Source: Lepisosteus oculatus | Lineage: Eukaryota; Chordata; Actinopteri; Semionotiformes; Lepisosteidae | Assembly: GCF_040954835.1 (NCBI RefSeq) | Contig: NC_090709.1 | Location: 40,714,975-40,778,974, forward strand | Reading direction: 5' to 3' | DNA: 64,000 nucleotides | Shown here: positions 42,110 to 54,600 of the stretch, in pieces | Position numbering within the stretch: the stretch's first letter is position 1 | How the letters are laid out: every line of letters starts with the position of its first letter | The notes under the pieces: generated by a model | What the model saw: only the letters and a program-made list of their open reading frames with translations | Told to the model about the DNA's origin: nothing | Database searches by the model: none | Made by a program: the position numbers and the translations under genes

Positions 42110-44355
42110 GTAAGCGGACCGGGGCTGGATCTGGGGGGGTGGGTACCCCGTGTGGCGGCGATCGCCGTCAGTCCGCCGGGACCGGTCAGCGCACGACCCG
42201 GTTCCGAGCAGCGAGGGCCGGTGATCAAGATCACTGAGACACGGACAGAGCTGCTGACGCAGCCCGATCTTTGGTTTCACGCTGCACAAGCCCTCGTTTC
42301 GATGTTGTTTGCAAAACGCGTCATAAAAGCGGACAGGACAGGAGGCTCTTCTGTACGCAGAGGGGGGTGGGGGTGGGGAACAGGCTGCCCAGTCCTGTGG
42401 TTGAAGCCGATACCCTGGCTCCTCTCCAGGCACAGCTGGGTGAGCTCCTCCAGTCAGGACAGGGGGCTCTTCTGTACGCAGAGGGGGGTGGGGGTGGGGA
42501 ACAGGCTGCCCAGTCCTGTGGCTGAAGCCGATACCCTGGCTTCTCTCCAGACACAGCTGGGTGAGCTCCTCCAGTCAGGACAGGAGGCTCTTCTGTACAC
42601 AGAGGGGGGTGGGGGTGGGGAACAAGCTGCCCAGCCATGTGGTTGAAGCCGATACCCTGGCTCCTCTCCAGACACAGCTGGGTGAGCTCCTCCAGTCAGG
42701 ACAGGAGGCTCTTCTGTACGCAGAGGGGAGCGGGGGTGGGGAACAAGCTGCCCAGCCTTGTCCCGGTCTGCACAGCCAGGTCTCCCTGTGTCCAGTCTCT
42801 ACTAGCTCACATAGCTACCCAATGGGCTCCTCAGTGACCTTTCTGAAGAGAAACGTAACCTGTCCAACGCCAGAGTGTTGCTTACCCAGCTGGCTGTCAG
42901 TTCTGGGGTTCCACAGGGTCCCCCACGCCCGGGTCTCCCTGAACGCCCCTTCTCGTTTTCCTCTCTCCCCGTCCGCTCAGGAAAGACCCGCAGGCTGAAA
43001 CAGGCGAAAGAGGAGGCCCAGTTAGAGATCGACCAGTACAGGGCCGACAGAGAGAAGCTCTTCTCACAGAAACAGCACATGGTGAGAGAACACGCACACG
43101 CACACACACACACTCTCTGCTGTCTTTCTGTATGAACCCCTCTCTCTCTCTCAGAGCAGTGTTCATGTACTGGAGTGTCCAGTCAGTGTGTCTGTATGAA
43201 CCCCTCTCTCTCTCAGTGCAGTGTTCATGTACTGGAGTGTCCAGTCAGGGTGTGTGTATGAACCCCTCTCTCTCTCAGTGCAGTGTTCATGTACTGGAGT
43301 GTCCAGTCAGTGTGTCTGTATGAACCCCTCTCTCTCTCAGTGCAGTGTTCATGTACTGGAGTGTCCAGTCAGTGTGTGTGTATGAACCCCTCTCTCTCTC
43401 AGTGCAGTGTTCATGTACTGGAGTGTCCAGTCAGTGTGTCTGTGTGAACCCCTCTCTCTCTCAGTGCAGTGTTCATGTACTGGAGTGTCCAGTCAGTGTG
43501 TCTGTATGAGCCCCTCTCTCTCTCTCAGTGCAGTGTTCATGTACTGGAGTGTCCAGTCAGTGTGTCTGTATTAACCCCTCTCTCTCTCAGTGCAGTGTTC
43601 ATGTACTGGAGTGTCCAGTGTGTGTGTGTGTGTGAACCCCTCTCTCTCTCAGTGCAGTGTTCATGTACTGGAGTGTCCAGTCAGTGTGTGTGTATGAACC
43701 CCTCTCTCTCTCAGTGCAGTGTTCATGTACTGGAGTGTCCAGTCAGTGTGTGTGTATGAACCCCTCTCTCTCTCAGTGCAGTGTTCATGTACTGGAGTGT
43801 CCAGTCAGTGTGTCTGTATGAACCCCTCTCTCTCTCAGTGCAGTGTTCATGTCCTGGAGTGTCCAGTCAGTGTGTCTGTATGAACCCCTCTCTCTCTCAG
43901 TGCAGTGTTCATGTACTGGAGTGTCCAGTCAGTGTGTCTGTATGAACCCCTCTCTCTCTCAGTGCAGTGTTCATGTCCTGGAGTGTCCAGTCAGTGTGTG
44001 TGTGTGAACCCCTCTCTCTCAGTGCAGTGTTCATGTACTGGAGTGTCCAGTCAGTGTGTGTGTGTGAACCCCTCTCTCTCTCAGTGCAGTGTTCATGTCC
44101 TGGAGTGTCCAGTCAGTGTGTGTGTGTGTGAGCCCCTCTCTCTCTCAGTGCAGTGCTGCTGGACTGTGTCTCTGTCCTCAGGTCCTGGGCTCTCAGGGGA
44201 ACCTGTCCTCGGAGGTGGAGCAGCAGACCCGTCAGAAGATCCAGTCCATGCAGGGCAGCTACCAGCGCAACCGGGAGAGGGTGCTGAGGCAGATGCTGAG
44301 CCTGAGCTGCCAGATCTCCCCGCAGATCCACCCCAACTACCAGCTCCCCGCCTAG
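42028..44355 (+). CDS. atp6v1g2: V-type proton ATPase subunit G 2
   Basis: Exons 42028-42109, 42981-43081 and 44182-44355 join to 118 codons plus stop, the usual length of vertebrate subunit G. Introns are phase 1 and phase 0. The N-terminus MASQSQGIQQLLQAEKRA and the conserved RRLKQAKEEAQ segment (residues about 32-42) are diagnostic of the family. GSQGNLSSEVEQQT and the QRNRERVL and PQIHPNY segments resemble paralogue G2 more than G1 or G3. The protein is a long helix pairing with subunit E as a peripheral stalk of the V1 sector, holding the ATPase against rotation during proton pumping into vesicles and lysosomes. It is convergent with neu1. Both introns are stuffed with minisatellites. 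Confidence 0.93.
42335..42770. repeat. 121-bp tandem repeat in atp6v1g2 intron 1
   Basis: About 3.6 copies of a 121-bp unit with 'gggaacaagctgcccag', 'ggttgaagccgataccctgg' and 'acagctgggtgagctcc'. One frame reads NKLPSPVVEADTLASLQTQL, which resembles the C-terminal tail of fish LINE reverse-transcriptase ORFs (pattern NxLPxxVVxAxxL). Also at 58895-59145 and 61645-62130. Confidence 0.88.
42981..43081 (+). CDS. atp6v1g2: atp6v1g2 exon 2
   Basis: Residues 28-61 (RKTRRLKQAKEEAQLEID onward to QKQHM). Acceptor 'cccgtccgctcag', donor ATG|GTGAGA. Phase 0 exit. Confidence 0.93.
43130..44160. repeat. 62-bp minisatellite in atp6v1g2 intron 2
   Basis: About 16 copies of a unit of about 62 bp with 'aacccctctctctctcag', 'tgcagtgttcatgtactgg' and 'gtccagtcagtgtgt'. 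Each unit holds a polypyrimidine tract plus AG, a mock acceptor. The same family, in gene-sense orientation, fills neu1 intron 1. Confidence 0.95.
44182..44355 (+). CDS. atp6v1g2: atp6v1g2 exon 3
   Basis: Residues 62-118, from VLGSQGNLSSEVEQQT to HPNYQLPA, then TAG. Acceptor 'gtctctgtcctcag'. The last 60 bp or so before the acceptor grade into the 62-bp minisatellite. Confidence 0.93.
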   Translation, partial: VLGSQGNLSSEVEQQTRQKIQSMQGSYQRNRERVLRQMLSLSCQISPQIHPNYQLPA

Positions 44356-44374
44356 AGACAGCGGGGGGCCGGGG

Positions 44375-44380
44375 GGGGAC

Positions 44381-44444
<64 letters not shown>

Positions 44445-44935
44445 GCCTAGAGACAGTGGGGGGGGGGGGCAGATAGATAGAGAGACAGGAAGAGAGATTC
44501 GGGGGGAGTGAGAGAGAGATACAGACAGAGAGAGAGAGAGACAGGAAGAGAGATTCGGGGGGAGTGAGAGAGAGATACAGACAGAGAGAGAGACAGGAAG
44601 AGAGATTCGGGGGAGAGTGAGAGACAGATACAGACAGACAGAGAGAGAGACAGGAAGAGAGATACGGGGGGGAGTGAGAGAGATACAGACAGAGAGAGAG
44701 AGAGGCAGGAAGAGAGATACGGGGGAGAGTGAGAGACAGATACAGACAGAGAGAGAGACAGGAAGAGAGATACGGGGGGGAGTGAGAGACAGATACAGAC
44801 AGAGAGACAGATACAGACAGACAGAGAGAGAGACAGGAAGAGAGATTCGGGGGAGAGTGAGAGACAGATACAGACAGAGAGAGAGAGGCAGGAGGGAGAC
44901 AGACGGGGGAGGACAGACACAGACAGTGCCACAGT
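44375..44935. repeat. GA-rich microsatellite and minisatellite
   Basis: A (GA)n tract of about 60 bp at 44382-44442, then about ten irregular units of 45-60 bp ('gacaggaagagagattcgg', 'gagtgagagacagatacag') just downstream of the atp6v1g2 stop, probably within its 3' UTR. Confidence 0.9.
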
Positions 44936-45340
44936 GCCAGGCTCTCTCACTCACCTTTATAGCTGGGGGGGTCGGGGTCCTGCAGACTCGGGGGTCCACA
45001 CCGCTGGGGCAGGAGGCAGGCCGGAGGACCTGCAGTGACCGGCCGCCGCCACTAGAGGCCGCCAAATCCCACACCGCCGTGCCTCTGCTCCCTCTGCTTC
45101 GACACAACACCACCACCACCACCACCGGGGCGGCAGCGCGGAGCAGCTGGGGACCCCAGTCCAGCGAGCCCTACAGCTCAGGGGGTCCCCAATCCCAGTC
45201 CTTGCAGCGCTGGGGCCCTGGGTTCCGTTTTGAGCCTGGGGGACGCCGTCTGTGTGGGGTCTGCATGAGCTCCACATATTCGCCAGCGCTGCAGGCTCGG
45301 AACATGGCGGCGGGTTTCACTGGATTCTGGGAAAATTGGC
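44936..45340. other. Single-copy interval after atp6v1g2
   Basis: No gene recognised. A short (CAC)n tract lies near 45105-45127. Confidence 0.4.
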
Positions 45341-46715
45341 CCTGGTGTGAGTGTGTGTGTGTCCTGTGATGGACTGGTGTCCTGCCCAGGGTGTGTGAGT
45401 GTGTGTGTGTATCCTGTGATGGACTGGTGTCCTGTCCAGGGTGTGTGTGAGTGTGTGTGTGTCCTGTGATGGACTGGTGTCCTGTCCAGGGTGTGTGTGA
45501 GTGTGTGTGTGTCCTGTGATGGACTGGTGTCCTGTCCAGGGTGTGTGAGTGTGTGTCCTGTGATGGACTGGTGTCCTGTCCAGGGTGTGTGAGTGTGTGT
45601 CCTGTGATGGACTGGTGTCCTGTCCAGGGTGTGTGACTGGTGTGTGTGTCCTGTGATGGACTGGTGTCCTGTCCAGGGTGTGTGAGTGTGTGTCCTGTGA
45701 TGGACTGGTGTCCTGTCCAGGGTGTGTGAGTGTGTGTGTGTGACTGTCCTGTGATGGACTGGTGTCCTGTCCAGGGTGTGTGAGTGTGTGTGTGTGACTG
45801 TCCTGTGATGGACTGGTGTCCTGTCCAGGGTGTGTGTGTGTGTGTGTGTCCTGTGATGGACTGGTGTCCTGTCCAGGGTGTGTGTGTGTGTCCTGTGATG
45901 GACTGGTGTCCTGTCCAGGGTGTGTGTGTGTGTGTCCTGTGATGGACTGGTGTCCTGTCCAGGGTGTGTGTGTGTGTGTCCTGTGATGGACTGGTGTCCT
46001 GTCCAGGGTGTGTGTGTGTGTGTCCTGTGATGGACTGGTGTCCTGTCCAGGGTGTGTGTGTGTGTGTCCTGTGATGGACTGGTGTCCTGTCCAGGGTGTG
46101 TGAGTGAGTGTGTGTGTCCTGTGATGGACTGGTGTCCTGTCCAGGGTGTGTGAGTGAGTGTGTGTGTCCTGTGATGGACTGGTGTCCTGACCAGGGTGTG
46201 TGAGTGTGTGTGTGTCCTGTGATGGACTGGTGTCCTGTCCAGGGTGTGTGTGTGTGTCCTGTGATGGACTGGTGTCCTGTCCAGGGTGTGTGTGTGTGTG
46301 TCCTGTGATGGACTGGTGTCCTGTCCAGGGTGTGTGTGTGTGTGTCCTGTGATGGACTGGTGTCCTGTCCAGGGTGTATGAGTGTGTGTGTGTGTCCTGT
46401 GATGGACTGGTGTCCTGTCCAGGGTGTATGAGTGTGTGTGTGAGTCCTGTGATGGACTGGTGTCCTGTCCAGGGTGTGTGAGTGTGTGTGTGTCCTGTGA
46501 GGGACTGGTGTCCTGTCCAGGGTGTGTGTGTGTGTGTGTCCTGTGATGGACTGGTGTCCTGTCCAGGGTGTGTGAGTGTGTGTGTGTGTCCTGTGATGGA
46601 CTGGTGTCCTGTCCAGGGTGTGTGTGTCCTGTGATGGACTGGTGTCCTGTCCAGGGTGTGTGAGTGTGTGTGTGTCCTGTGATGGACTGGGGTCCTGTCC
46701 AGGGTGTGTGTGTGT
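45341..46715. repeat. 50-bp GT-rich minisatellite, locus 1
   Basis: About 28 copies of a core 'tgtgatggactggtgtcctg' plus 'tccagggtgt' joined by (GT)n runs of variable length. The core is a phrase common in fish interspersed repeats. The same array occurs at 57435-58415. Minus-strand Thr/His/Gln-rich ORFs up to 601 codons are artefacts. Confidence 0.95.
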
Positions 46716-46737
46716 GCGCCCCGTCGTCCACGATGAT

Positions 46738-46890
46738 GAGGAAGATGATGAGGAAGATGGCTGGACAAACCCTCAGGAGACCAGCGGGCTGCAGTACACA
46801 TCCGCTCCACAAGGGGGAGACAGAGATCTCTGAGCATTCAGACGCCCCTCGCTGCTCTCCTGATGCCCTGCACCTCCTGTCCTGCCAAGC
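46738..46890. repeat. 135-bp direct repeat, copy 1
   Basis: Contains 'gaagatggctggacaaaccc', 'gaccagcgggctgcagtac' and 'cattcagacgcccc'. It is nearly identical to 58428-58563, and each copy follows a 50-bp GT-rich array. The two copies bracket neu1 in direct orientation. Confidence 0.85.
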
Positions 46891-47135
46891 GCAGGGGAGT
46901 TTGAACCCTGAGCCTTCCGGTTCACGAGCCCAGATCTCCCGATTCCTGCTCTGCTCTGCCCTGCGGCCCACAGGGAGAAACACAGTCTGTTCCGGGTCGG
47001 TGCCGGCTTGGGAAAAACCTTATGCGGAATGTATCTGGAAAGAAACGTCTCGGGAAAACGTCCAGTCCGCGTCCCTGTGATTCAGTGACCATCTGCATGA
47101 CCTGTAAGCGTGTACGTGTTCGTCGGTGAAACCAA

Positions 47136-47141
47136 TAAACG
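47136..47141 (+). terminator. Poly(A) signal candidate, atp6v1g2 side
   Basis: An AATAAA in 'accaataaacgcaattc' on the plus strand, the only clear hexamer seen between the atp6v1g2 stop and neu1. Use by atp6v1g2 would imply a 2.8-kb 3' UTR containing arrays. Confidence 0.4.
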
Positions 47142-47188
47142 CAATTCAGTGGAGAAAAAACTATCGTGTGTAGAAGAGCTCCAGACCG

Positions 47189-47194
47189 TTTATT
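47189..47194 (-). terminator. Poly(A) signal candidate, neu1 side
   Basis: TTTATT on + (AATAAA on -), about 1.25 kb downstream of the neu1 stop and roughly 50 bp from the opposed plus-strand signal. Confidence 0.4.
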
Positions 47195-47199
47195 ATTTT

Positions 47200-47760
47200 C
47201 TTTCGGGCCAGTTTATGAAACACAGTACGACGATCGGTACAGAAGATCAGGTATGTCCCCCCTAGCGTTGTTTCAGACACGCGGAAGGTGGAGATGAGTT
47301 TGGAGACGCTATTGTGTGTGTGTGTTTGGGGGGTGTAAACGCGTGGTATGGCAGAAATGTCGTCCCTTTTCAAATCTCCTTCGTGTAGAATCTTCTGTGT
47401 TCCTTTTCTTGGAAGACGCATCAGCTCTTAAGCGCAGGATGCAGTTCGACGCCTCTGCCCATCGATCCGACAAAATAACTGAGCAGTGGGCCTGTGGGAC
47501 ACAGCGCTGTCCTCTGATTCCTTGCTCTGCGCACACACACACTACAAACTCCCCCCTGAGCTGTGAGCCTGTTGGACACAGCACAGCTGGACAGGGCATC
47601 TCTCCTCGCTACAAGTGATCCCTCTGAGAGACATCACGAGAGGCGATGACGGAACGAGGGACAAGATCACTAACAGGCCCTCGCTCCTAAACACAACATG
47701 TCTTCATTGGAATCTCCCCCAGCGATTCAGGTGTTAGTGATCTAAAGAGACTTTTCTGTA
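47200..47760. other. Probable neu1 3' UTR, single copy
   Basis: No tandem repeat and no recognised ORF. It lies between the neu1-side poly(A) signal and the 71-bp array. Confidence 0.4.
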
Positions 47761-47764
47761 AAAA

Positions 47765-48305
47765 CTGACCCCTCCAGGACCAGGACTGGACAGCCCTGCT
47801 TTAAAGACCCCTGGAGACTCTGCAGACACACACACACACTGACCCCTCCAGGACCAGGACTGGACAGCCCTGCTTTAAAGACCCCTGGAGACTCTGCAGA
47901 CACACACACACTGACCCCTCCAGGACCAGGACTGGACAGCCCTGCTTTAAAGACCCCTGGAGACTGCAGACACACACACACTGACCCCTCCAGGAGCAGG
48001 ACTGGACAGCCCTGCTTTAAAGACCCCTGGAGACTCTGCAGACACACACACTGACCCCTCCAGGACCAGGACTGGACAGCCCTGCTTTAAAGACCCCTGG
48101 AGACTCTGCAGACACGCACACACACTGACCCCTCCAGGACCAGGACTGGACAGCCCTGCTTTAAAGACCCCTGGAGACTCTGCAGACACACACACACACT
48201 GACCCCTCCAGGACCAGGACTGGACAGCCCTGCTTTAAAGACCCCTGGAGACTCTGCAGACACACACACACACTGACCCCTCCAGGACCAGGACTGGACG
48301 GCCCA
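47765..48305. repeat. 71-bp minisatellite downstream of neu1
   Basis: About 7.5 copies of a unit of about 71 bp with 'tgacccctccaggaccagg', 'ggacagccctgctttaaag' and an (AC)n run of variable length. Confidence 0.95.
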
Positions 48306-48443
48306 GAAATCGTCGAAGGAGAGAGGTACGCAAAGCTGGTCCTAGAGATGCCAAACCTTCACCTTCTCATTAATTGGACTAATCGGATCAAATTCAGGAC
48401 CAGAACCAGTCAGAATCACACACACACACACTCTCTCGCCCTG

Positions 48444-48661
48444 CTACAGCCCACCGTACAGGTGGATCTTGGCGATGGAGATGGACTCGTAGGCGCTCTG
48501 GTGTCCCTTCTCGTAAATGACGTAGACGTACTTCCTGTCCTCCACCGTCCTGTCCAGCGAGGTCATGGAGGAGTAGGCGCTGGGGCCGTCCCACACCCTC
48601 ACCGTCTCGGGCTCCCAGGACGTGCCGTTGGTGAAGGACCAGCGTAGAGTCAGGTTGACCC
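48444..48661 (-). CDS. neu1: neu1 exon 6
   Basis: Residues 321-392: [15 protein letters not shown] (two sequons and a degenerate Asp box), [31 protein letters not shown], then TAG. The final YGGL corresponds to the targeting tetrapeptide of the mammalian enzyme. Confidence 0.95.
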
Positions 48662-51600
48662 CTGAGGCAGAGGAGAGAGGAGGGAGGAACAAGTGAGAGG
48701 ACGGATGTCTGTCCCCATGTCCCCGTGTCTGTCCATATGTCCAAATGTCCCCGTGTCCATATGTCCACTTGTCCCCATGTCCAAATGTCCACTTGTCCCC
48801 ATGTCCACTTGTCCCCATGTCCCCGTGTCCAAATGTCTGTCCACATGTCCCCGTGTCCACATGTCCACTTGTCCAAATGTCTGTCCCCATGTCCAAATGT
48901 CCACCTGTCCAAATGTCCCCGTGTCCCCATGTCCAAATGTCCCCGTGTCCACATGTCCACATGTCTGTCCAAATGTCCACATGTCCAAATGTCTGTCCCC
49001 ATGTCCAAATGTCCACATGTCCACCTGTCCAAATGTCCCCGTGTCCCCATGTCCAAATGTCCACATGTCCAAATGTCTGTCCCCATGTCCAAATGTCCAC
49101 ATGTCCACCTGTCCAAATGTCCCCGTGTCCCCATGTCCAAATGTCCACATGTCCAAATGTCTGTCCCCATGTCCAAATGTCCACATGTCCAAATGTCTGT
49201 CCCTATGTCCAAATGTCCACTTGTCCAAATGTCTGTCCCCATGTCCAAATGTCCAAATGTCCACTTGTCCCCATGTCCCCGTGTCCAAATGTCTGTCCAC
49301 ATGTCCCCGTGTCCACATGTCCACTTGTCCAAATGTCTGTCCCCATGTCCACCTGTCCAAATGTCCCCGTGTCCACATGTCCAAATGTCTGTCCACATGT
49401 CCAAATGTCCCCGTGTCCACATGTCCAAATGTCCCCGTGTCCACATGTCCAAATGTCCACATGTCCGTCCACATGTCCCCGTGTCCACATATCGGGGACA
49501 AATGGACATGTGGACGGACGAGGGGACGAGGGGATGGACGCGGGGATAAGTGGACAAGTGAGTGGACACCCCCGCCCCGTGACTCACGGTCCTTCCTGTC
49601 GGCGGGGTTGACGAAGAACACCACCCCGTCCTTCTCCAGCGCCCCGGCCGCCACCGTGGGGTCCACCAGCGCCTCGTCGAAGCGCAGCGTCTCCAGGGGC
49701 AGCGTCTCACACCCGTCGCCGCTCGTCACCACCATGCGGCACTCGCAGTGGTACCGGTTCTGGTTGCGGGCGTTGACCACGACCGAGCCGTCCGGCAGCT
49801 CGAAGGGCTGGAGAGAGAGAGACAATACGCACAATACACACTGGCTGAATATCTGACCACAATAAGACACAACAAACAGAAACAGACCCTGACGAAGCAC
49901 AGGCTCAGTGACCACAGCCTGGACACACACACACTGGACACAGACAGACCCGGCTGTCCAGAGAGGACAGGCTCAGAGTGACCACAGCCTGGACACAGAC
50001 ACTGGACACAGGCAGACCTGGCTGTCCAGAGAGGACAGGCTCAGAGTGACCACAGCCTGGACACAGACACTGGACACAGGCAGACCTGGCTGTCCGGAGA
50101 GGACAGGCTCAGAGTGACCACAGCCTGGACACACACACTGGACACAGGCAGACCTTGCTGTCCAGAGAGGACAGGCTCAGTGACCACAGCCTGGACACAC
50201 ACACTGGACACAGACAGACCCGGCTGTCCAGAGAGGACAGGCTCAGTGACCACAGCCTGGACACACACACTGGACACAGGCAGACCTGGCTGTCCAGAGA
50301 GGACAGGCTCAGAGTGACCACAGCCTGGACACACACACTGGACACAGGCAGACCTGGCTGTCCGGAGAGGACAGGCTCAGAGTGACCACAGCCTGGACAC
50401 AGGCAGACCTGGCTGTCCAGAGAGGACAGGCTCAGAGTGACCACAGCCTGGACACAGACACTGGACACAGACAGACCCGGCTGTCCAGAGAGGACAGGCT
50501 CAGAGTGGCCACAGCCTGGACACACACACACTGGACACAGACAGACCCGGCTGTCCAGAGAGGACAGGCTCAGAGTGATCACAGCCTGGACAGAGACACT
50601 GGACACAGGCAGACCTGGCTGTCCAGAGAGGACAAACATAGTGACTACAGCCTGGACACACACACTGGACACAGGCAGACCTGGCTGTCCAGAGAGGACA
50701 GGCTCAGTGACCACAGCCTGGACACACACACTGGACACAGGCAGACCCGGCTGTCCAGAGAGGACAGGCTCAGTGCCCACAGCCTGGACGCAGACAGACC
50801 CCCCGGGGGCGGGCGGCGGGTCCGAGCCCTGGCCCTCACCTGGCACTCGTCGGGGATGAAGTCCCCCGGCCTCTTGGGCTGGCCGTAGGGGATGCTCTTC
50901 AGCGCCCCCCCGCTCCTCCAGGTGGCGCCGTGGTCGTCGCTCAGCACGCAGAAGACGCCGTCCCCGACGATGGTGCCGTGTCCACAGACCACCAGCCGGC
51001 CCCGCGCCGGGGGGAGACGCTTCTGCACCGGGGGGGGGTCGGTACAGACACTGGAGTGAGATCAACACTCCCCCTGCCTCTCTTCCAGTACAGCCCCCTG
51101 CCTCTCTCCCAGTCCAGCCCCCCGCCTCTCTTCCAGTCCAGCCCCTCTCCCCCTGCCTCTCTCCCAGTCCAGCCCCTCTCCCCCAGCCCCTCTCCCAGTC
51201 AAGCCCCCAGCCTCTCTCCCAGTCCAGCCCCTCTCCCAGTCCGGCCCCTCTCCCCCAGCCCCTCTCCCAGTCCAGCCCCCTGTCTCTTTCCCAGTCCAGC
51301 CCCCAGCCTCTCTCCCAGTCCGGCCCCCTCTCCCCCAGCCCCTCTCCCAGTCCAGCCCCCTGCCTCTCTCCCAGTCCAGCCCCTCTCCCCCTGCCTCTCT
51401 CCCAGTCCAGCCCCTCTCCCCCTGCCTCTCTCCCAGTCTAGCCCCTCTCCCCCAGCCCCTCTCCCAGTCAAGCCCCCAGCCTCTCTCCCAGTCCAGCCCC
51501 TCTCCCAGTCCAGCCCCTCTCCCCCAGCCCCTCTCCCAGTCCAGCCCCCTCTCCCCCAGCCTCTCTCCCAGTCCAGCCCCCTGTCTCTCTCCCAGTCCAG

Positions 51601-54600
51601 CCCCCAGCCTCTCTCCCAGTCCGGCCCCCTCTCCCCCAGCCCCTCTCCCAGTCCAGCCCCCTGCCTCTCTCCCAGTCCAGCCCCTCTCCCCCTGTCTCTC
51701 TCCCAGTCCAGCCCCCTCTCCCCCTGCCTCTCTCCCAGTCCAGCCCCCAGCCCCTCTCCCAGTCCGGCCCCTCTCCCCCTGCCTCTCTCCCAGTCCAGCC
51801 CCTCTCCCCCTGTCTCTCTCCCAGTCCAGCCCCTCTCCCCCAGCCTCTCTCCCAGTCCAGCCCCTCTCCCCCAGCCCCTCTCCCAGTCAAGCCCCTCTCC
51901 CCCTGCCTCTCTCCCAGTCCAGCCTCTCTCCCAGTCCAGCCCCTCTCCCCCAGCCCCTCTCCCAGTCCAGCCCCTCTCCCCCAGACTCTCTCCCAGTCCA
52001 GCCCCCCGCCTCTCTTCCAGTACAGCCCCTCTCCCAGTCCAGCCCCCTCTCCGCCAGACTCTCTCCCAGTCCAGCCCCTCTCTCCCAGTCCAGCCCCCCT
52101 CCCCCTACTTCTCTCCCAGTCCAGCCCCCTGCCTCTCTCCCAGTCCAGCCCCTCTCCCCCAGCCTCTCTCCCAGTCCAGCCCCTCTCCCCCAGCCTCTCT
52201 CCCAGTCCAGCCCCTCTCCCCCAGCCTCTCTCCCAGTCCGGCCCCTCTCCCCCAGCCTCTCTCCCAGTCCAGCCCCTCTCCCCCTGCCTCTCTCCCAGTC
52301 CAGCCTCTCTCCCAGTCTAGCCCCTCACCCCCTGTCTCTCTCCCAGTCCGGCCCCTTGTCTCTCTCCCAGTCCGGCCCCCTGTCTCTCTCCCAGTCCAGC
52401 CCCTCACCCCCTGTCTCTCTCCCAGTCCAGCCCCTCTCTCCCAGTCCAGCCCCCAGCCTCTCTCCCAGTCCGGCCCCCTGTCTCTCTCCCAGTCCGGCCC
52501 CTCTCCCCCTGTCTCTCTCCCAGTCCAGCCCCTCTCCCCAGCCTCTCTCCCAGTCCAGCCCCTCTCTCCTAGTCCGGCCCCTCTCCCCCTGTCTCTCTCC
52601 CAGTCCGGCCCCTCTCCCAGTCCAGCCCCTCTCTCCCAGTCCGGCCCCTCTCCCCCTGTCTCTCTCCCAGTCCGGCCCCTCTCCCAGTCCCCCCCCCCTC
52701 ACCTGGATGCCGTAGCCCGGCCCGGGGGCGAAGGCCCGGACCCCCAGCTGCGCGGTGATGTTGCGCGGGCGGCTCCAGCTGAGCCCGTCGTCGCCACTGC
52801 GCACCACCATGGTGCCGGTGTCCCGGCAGCCGTTGCCGTGGAAGCACAGGGAGTAGAGCAGGAAGACCAGGCCGCGCTCGCGGTCCGCCACGGCCGCGCC
52901 CAGGTTCAGCCCGTCCGCCCGCGCCCCGTCGTCCACGATGAAGGAGGAGGGGCTCCAGGTGGCGCCTGGGGGCAGGGGGAGTATTCCAGCACCAGGAAAG
53001 AGCACCAGGGAATGACAGGGAAAGGGGAGTATTCCAGCACCAGGGAAGAGTGTTGGGAATGACAGGGAAAGAGGAGTATTCCAGCACCAGGGAAGAGTAT
53101 TGGGAATGACAGGGAAAGGGGAGTATTCCAGCACGAGGGAAGAGCACCGGGAATGACAGGGAAAGAGGAGTATTCCAGCACCAGGGAAGAGTGTTGGGAA
53201 TGACAGGGAAAGAGGAGTATTCCAGCACCAGGGAAGAGTGTTGGGAATGACAGGGAAAGGGGAGGATTCCAGCACCAGGGAAGAGTGTTGGGAATGACAG
53301 GGAAAGAGGAGTATTCCAGCACTAGGGAAGAGTGTTGGGAATGACAGGGAAAGAGGAGTATTCCAGCACTAGGGAAGAGTGTTGGGAATGACAGGGAAAG
53401 GGGAGGATTCCAGCACGAGGGAAGAGTGTTGGGAATGACAGGGAAAGGGGAGGATTCCAGCACGAGGGAAGAGCGTTGGGAATGACAGGGAAAGAGGAGT
53501 ATTCCAGCACGAGGGAAGAGTGTTGGGAATGACAGGGAAAGAGGAGTATTCCAGCACCAGGGAAGAGTGTTGGGAATGACAGGGAAAGGGGAGGATTCCA
53601 GCACGAGGGAAGAGTGTTGGGAATGACAGGGAAAGGGGAGGATTCCAGCACGAGGGAAGAGCGTTGGGAATGACAGGGAAAGGGGAGAATTCCAGCACGA
53701 GGGAAGAGTGTTGGGAATGACAGGGAAAGGGGAGTATTCCAGCACAAGGGAAGAGTGTTGGGAATGACAGGGAAAGGGGAGGATTCCAGCACTAGGGAAG
53801 AGTGTTGGGAATGACAGGGAAAGGGGAGTATTCCAGCACTAGGGAAGAGTGTTGGGAATGACAGGGAAAGGGGAGTATTCCAGCACTAGGGAAGAGTGTT
53901 GGGAATGACAGGGAAAGAGGAGTATTCCAGCACGAGGGAAGAGCACCAGGGAATGACAGGGAAAGGGGAGTATTCCAGCACGAGGGAAGAGCAAGACGGA
54001 CCAGGGGGAGGATTCCAGCACGAGGGAAGAGCAAGACGGACCAGGGGGAGGATTCCAGCACGAGGGAAGAGCAAGACGGACCGGGGGGAGGATTCCAGCA
54101 CGAGGGAAGAGCAAGACGGACCGGGGGGAGGATTCCAGCACGAGGGAAGAGCAAGACGGACCGGGGGGGAGGATTCCAGCACGAGGGAAGAGCAAGACGG
54201 ACCGGGGGGAGGATTCCAGCACGAGGGAAGAGCAAGACGGACCGGGGGGGAGGATTCCAGCACGAGGGAAGAGCAAGACGGACCGGGGGGAGGATTCCAG
54301 CACGAGGGAAGAGCAAGACGGACCGGGGGGAGGATTCCAGCACGAGGGAAGAGCAAGACGGACCGGGGGGAGGATTCCAGCACGAGGGAAGAGCAAGACG
54401 GACTTGGGGGAGGATTCCAGCACGAGGGAAGAGCAAGACGGACCAGGGGGGAGGATTCCAGCACGAGGGAAGAGCAAGACGGACCGGGGGGAGGATTCCA
54501 GCACGAGGGAAGAGCAAGAACCATTGACAGGGACGGGACAGGAGCTACAGAAACGCACTCACACCCCCCCGGCCCGCCATGAGGCCCGATCCACACACAA

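Noticed and set aside
43905-44450. 181-codon + ORF overlapping atp6v1g2 exon 3
   Set aside because: It uses a different frame from the conserved V-ATPase exon and is mostly minisatellite and GA repeat.
45178-46983. 601-codon and 506-codon Thr/His/Gln-rich minus-strand ORFs
   Set aside because: Pure read-through of the 50-bp GT-rich array; two overlapping frames are equally open.
48693-49856. Cys/Val/Pro-rich ORFs on both strands in neu1 intron 5
   Set aside because: Product of 6-base GTCCAN words; open frames follow from the word length.
50930-53062. 710-codon Ser/Pro/Leu-rich ORF on +
   Set aside because: Lies antisense across neu1 introns 2-3 and exons 3-4 and is made of C/T minisatellite; the real exons are on the other strand.
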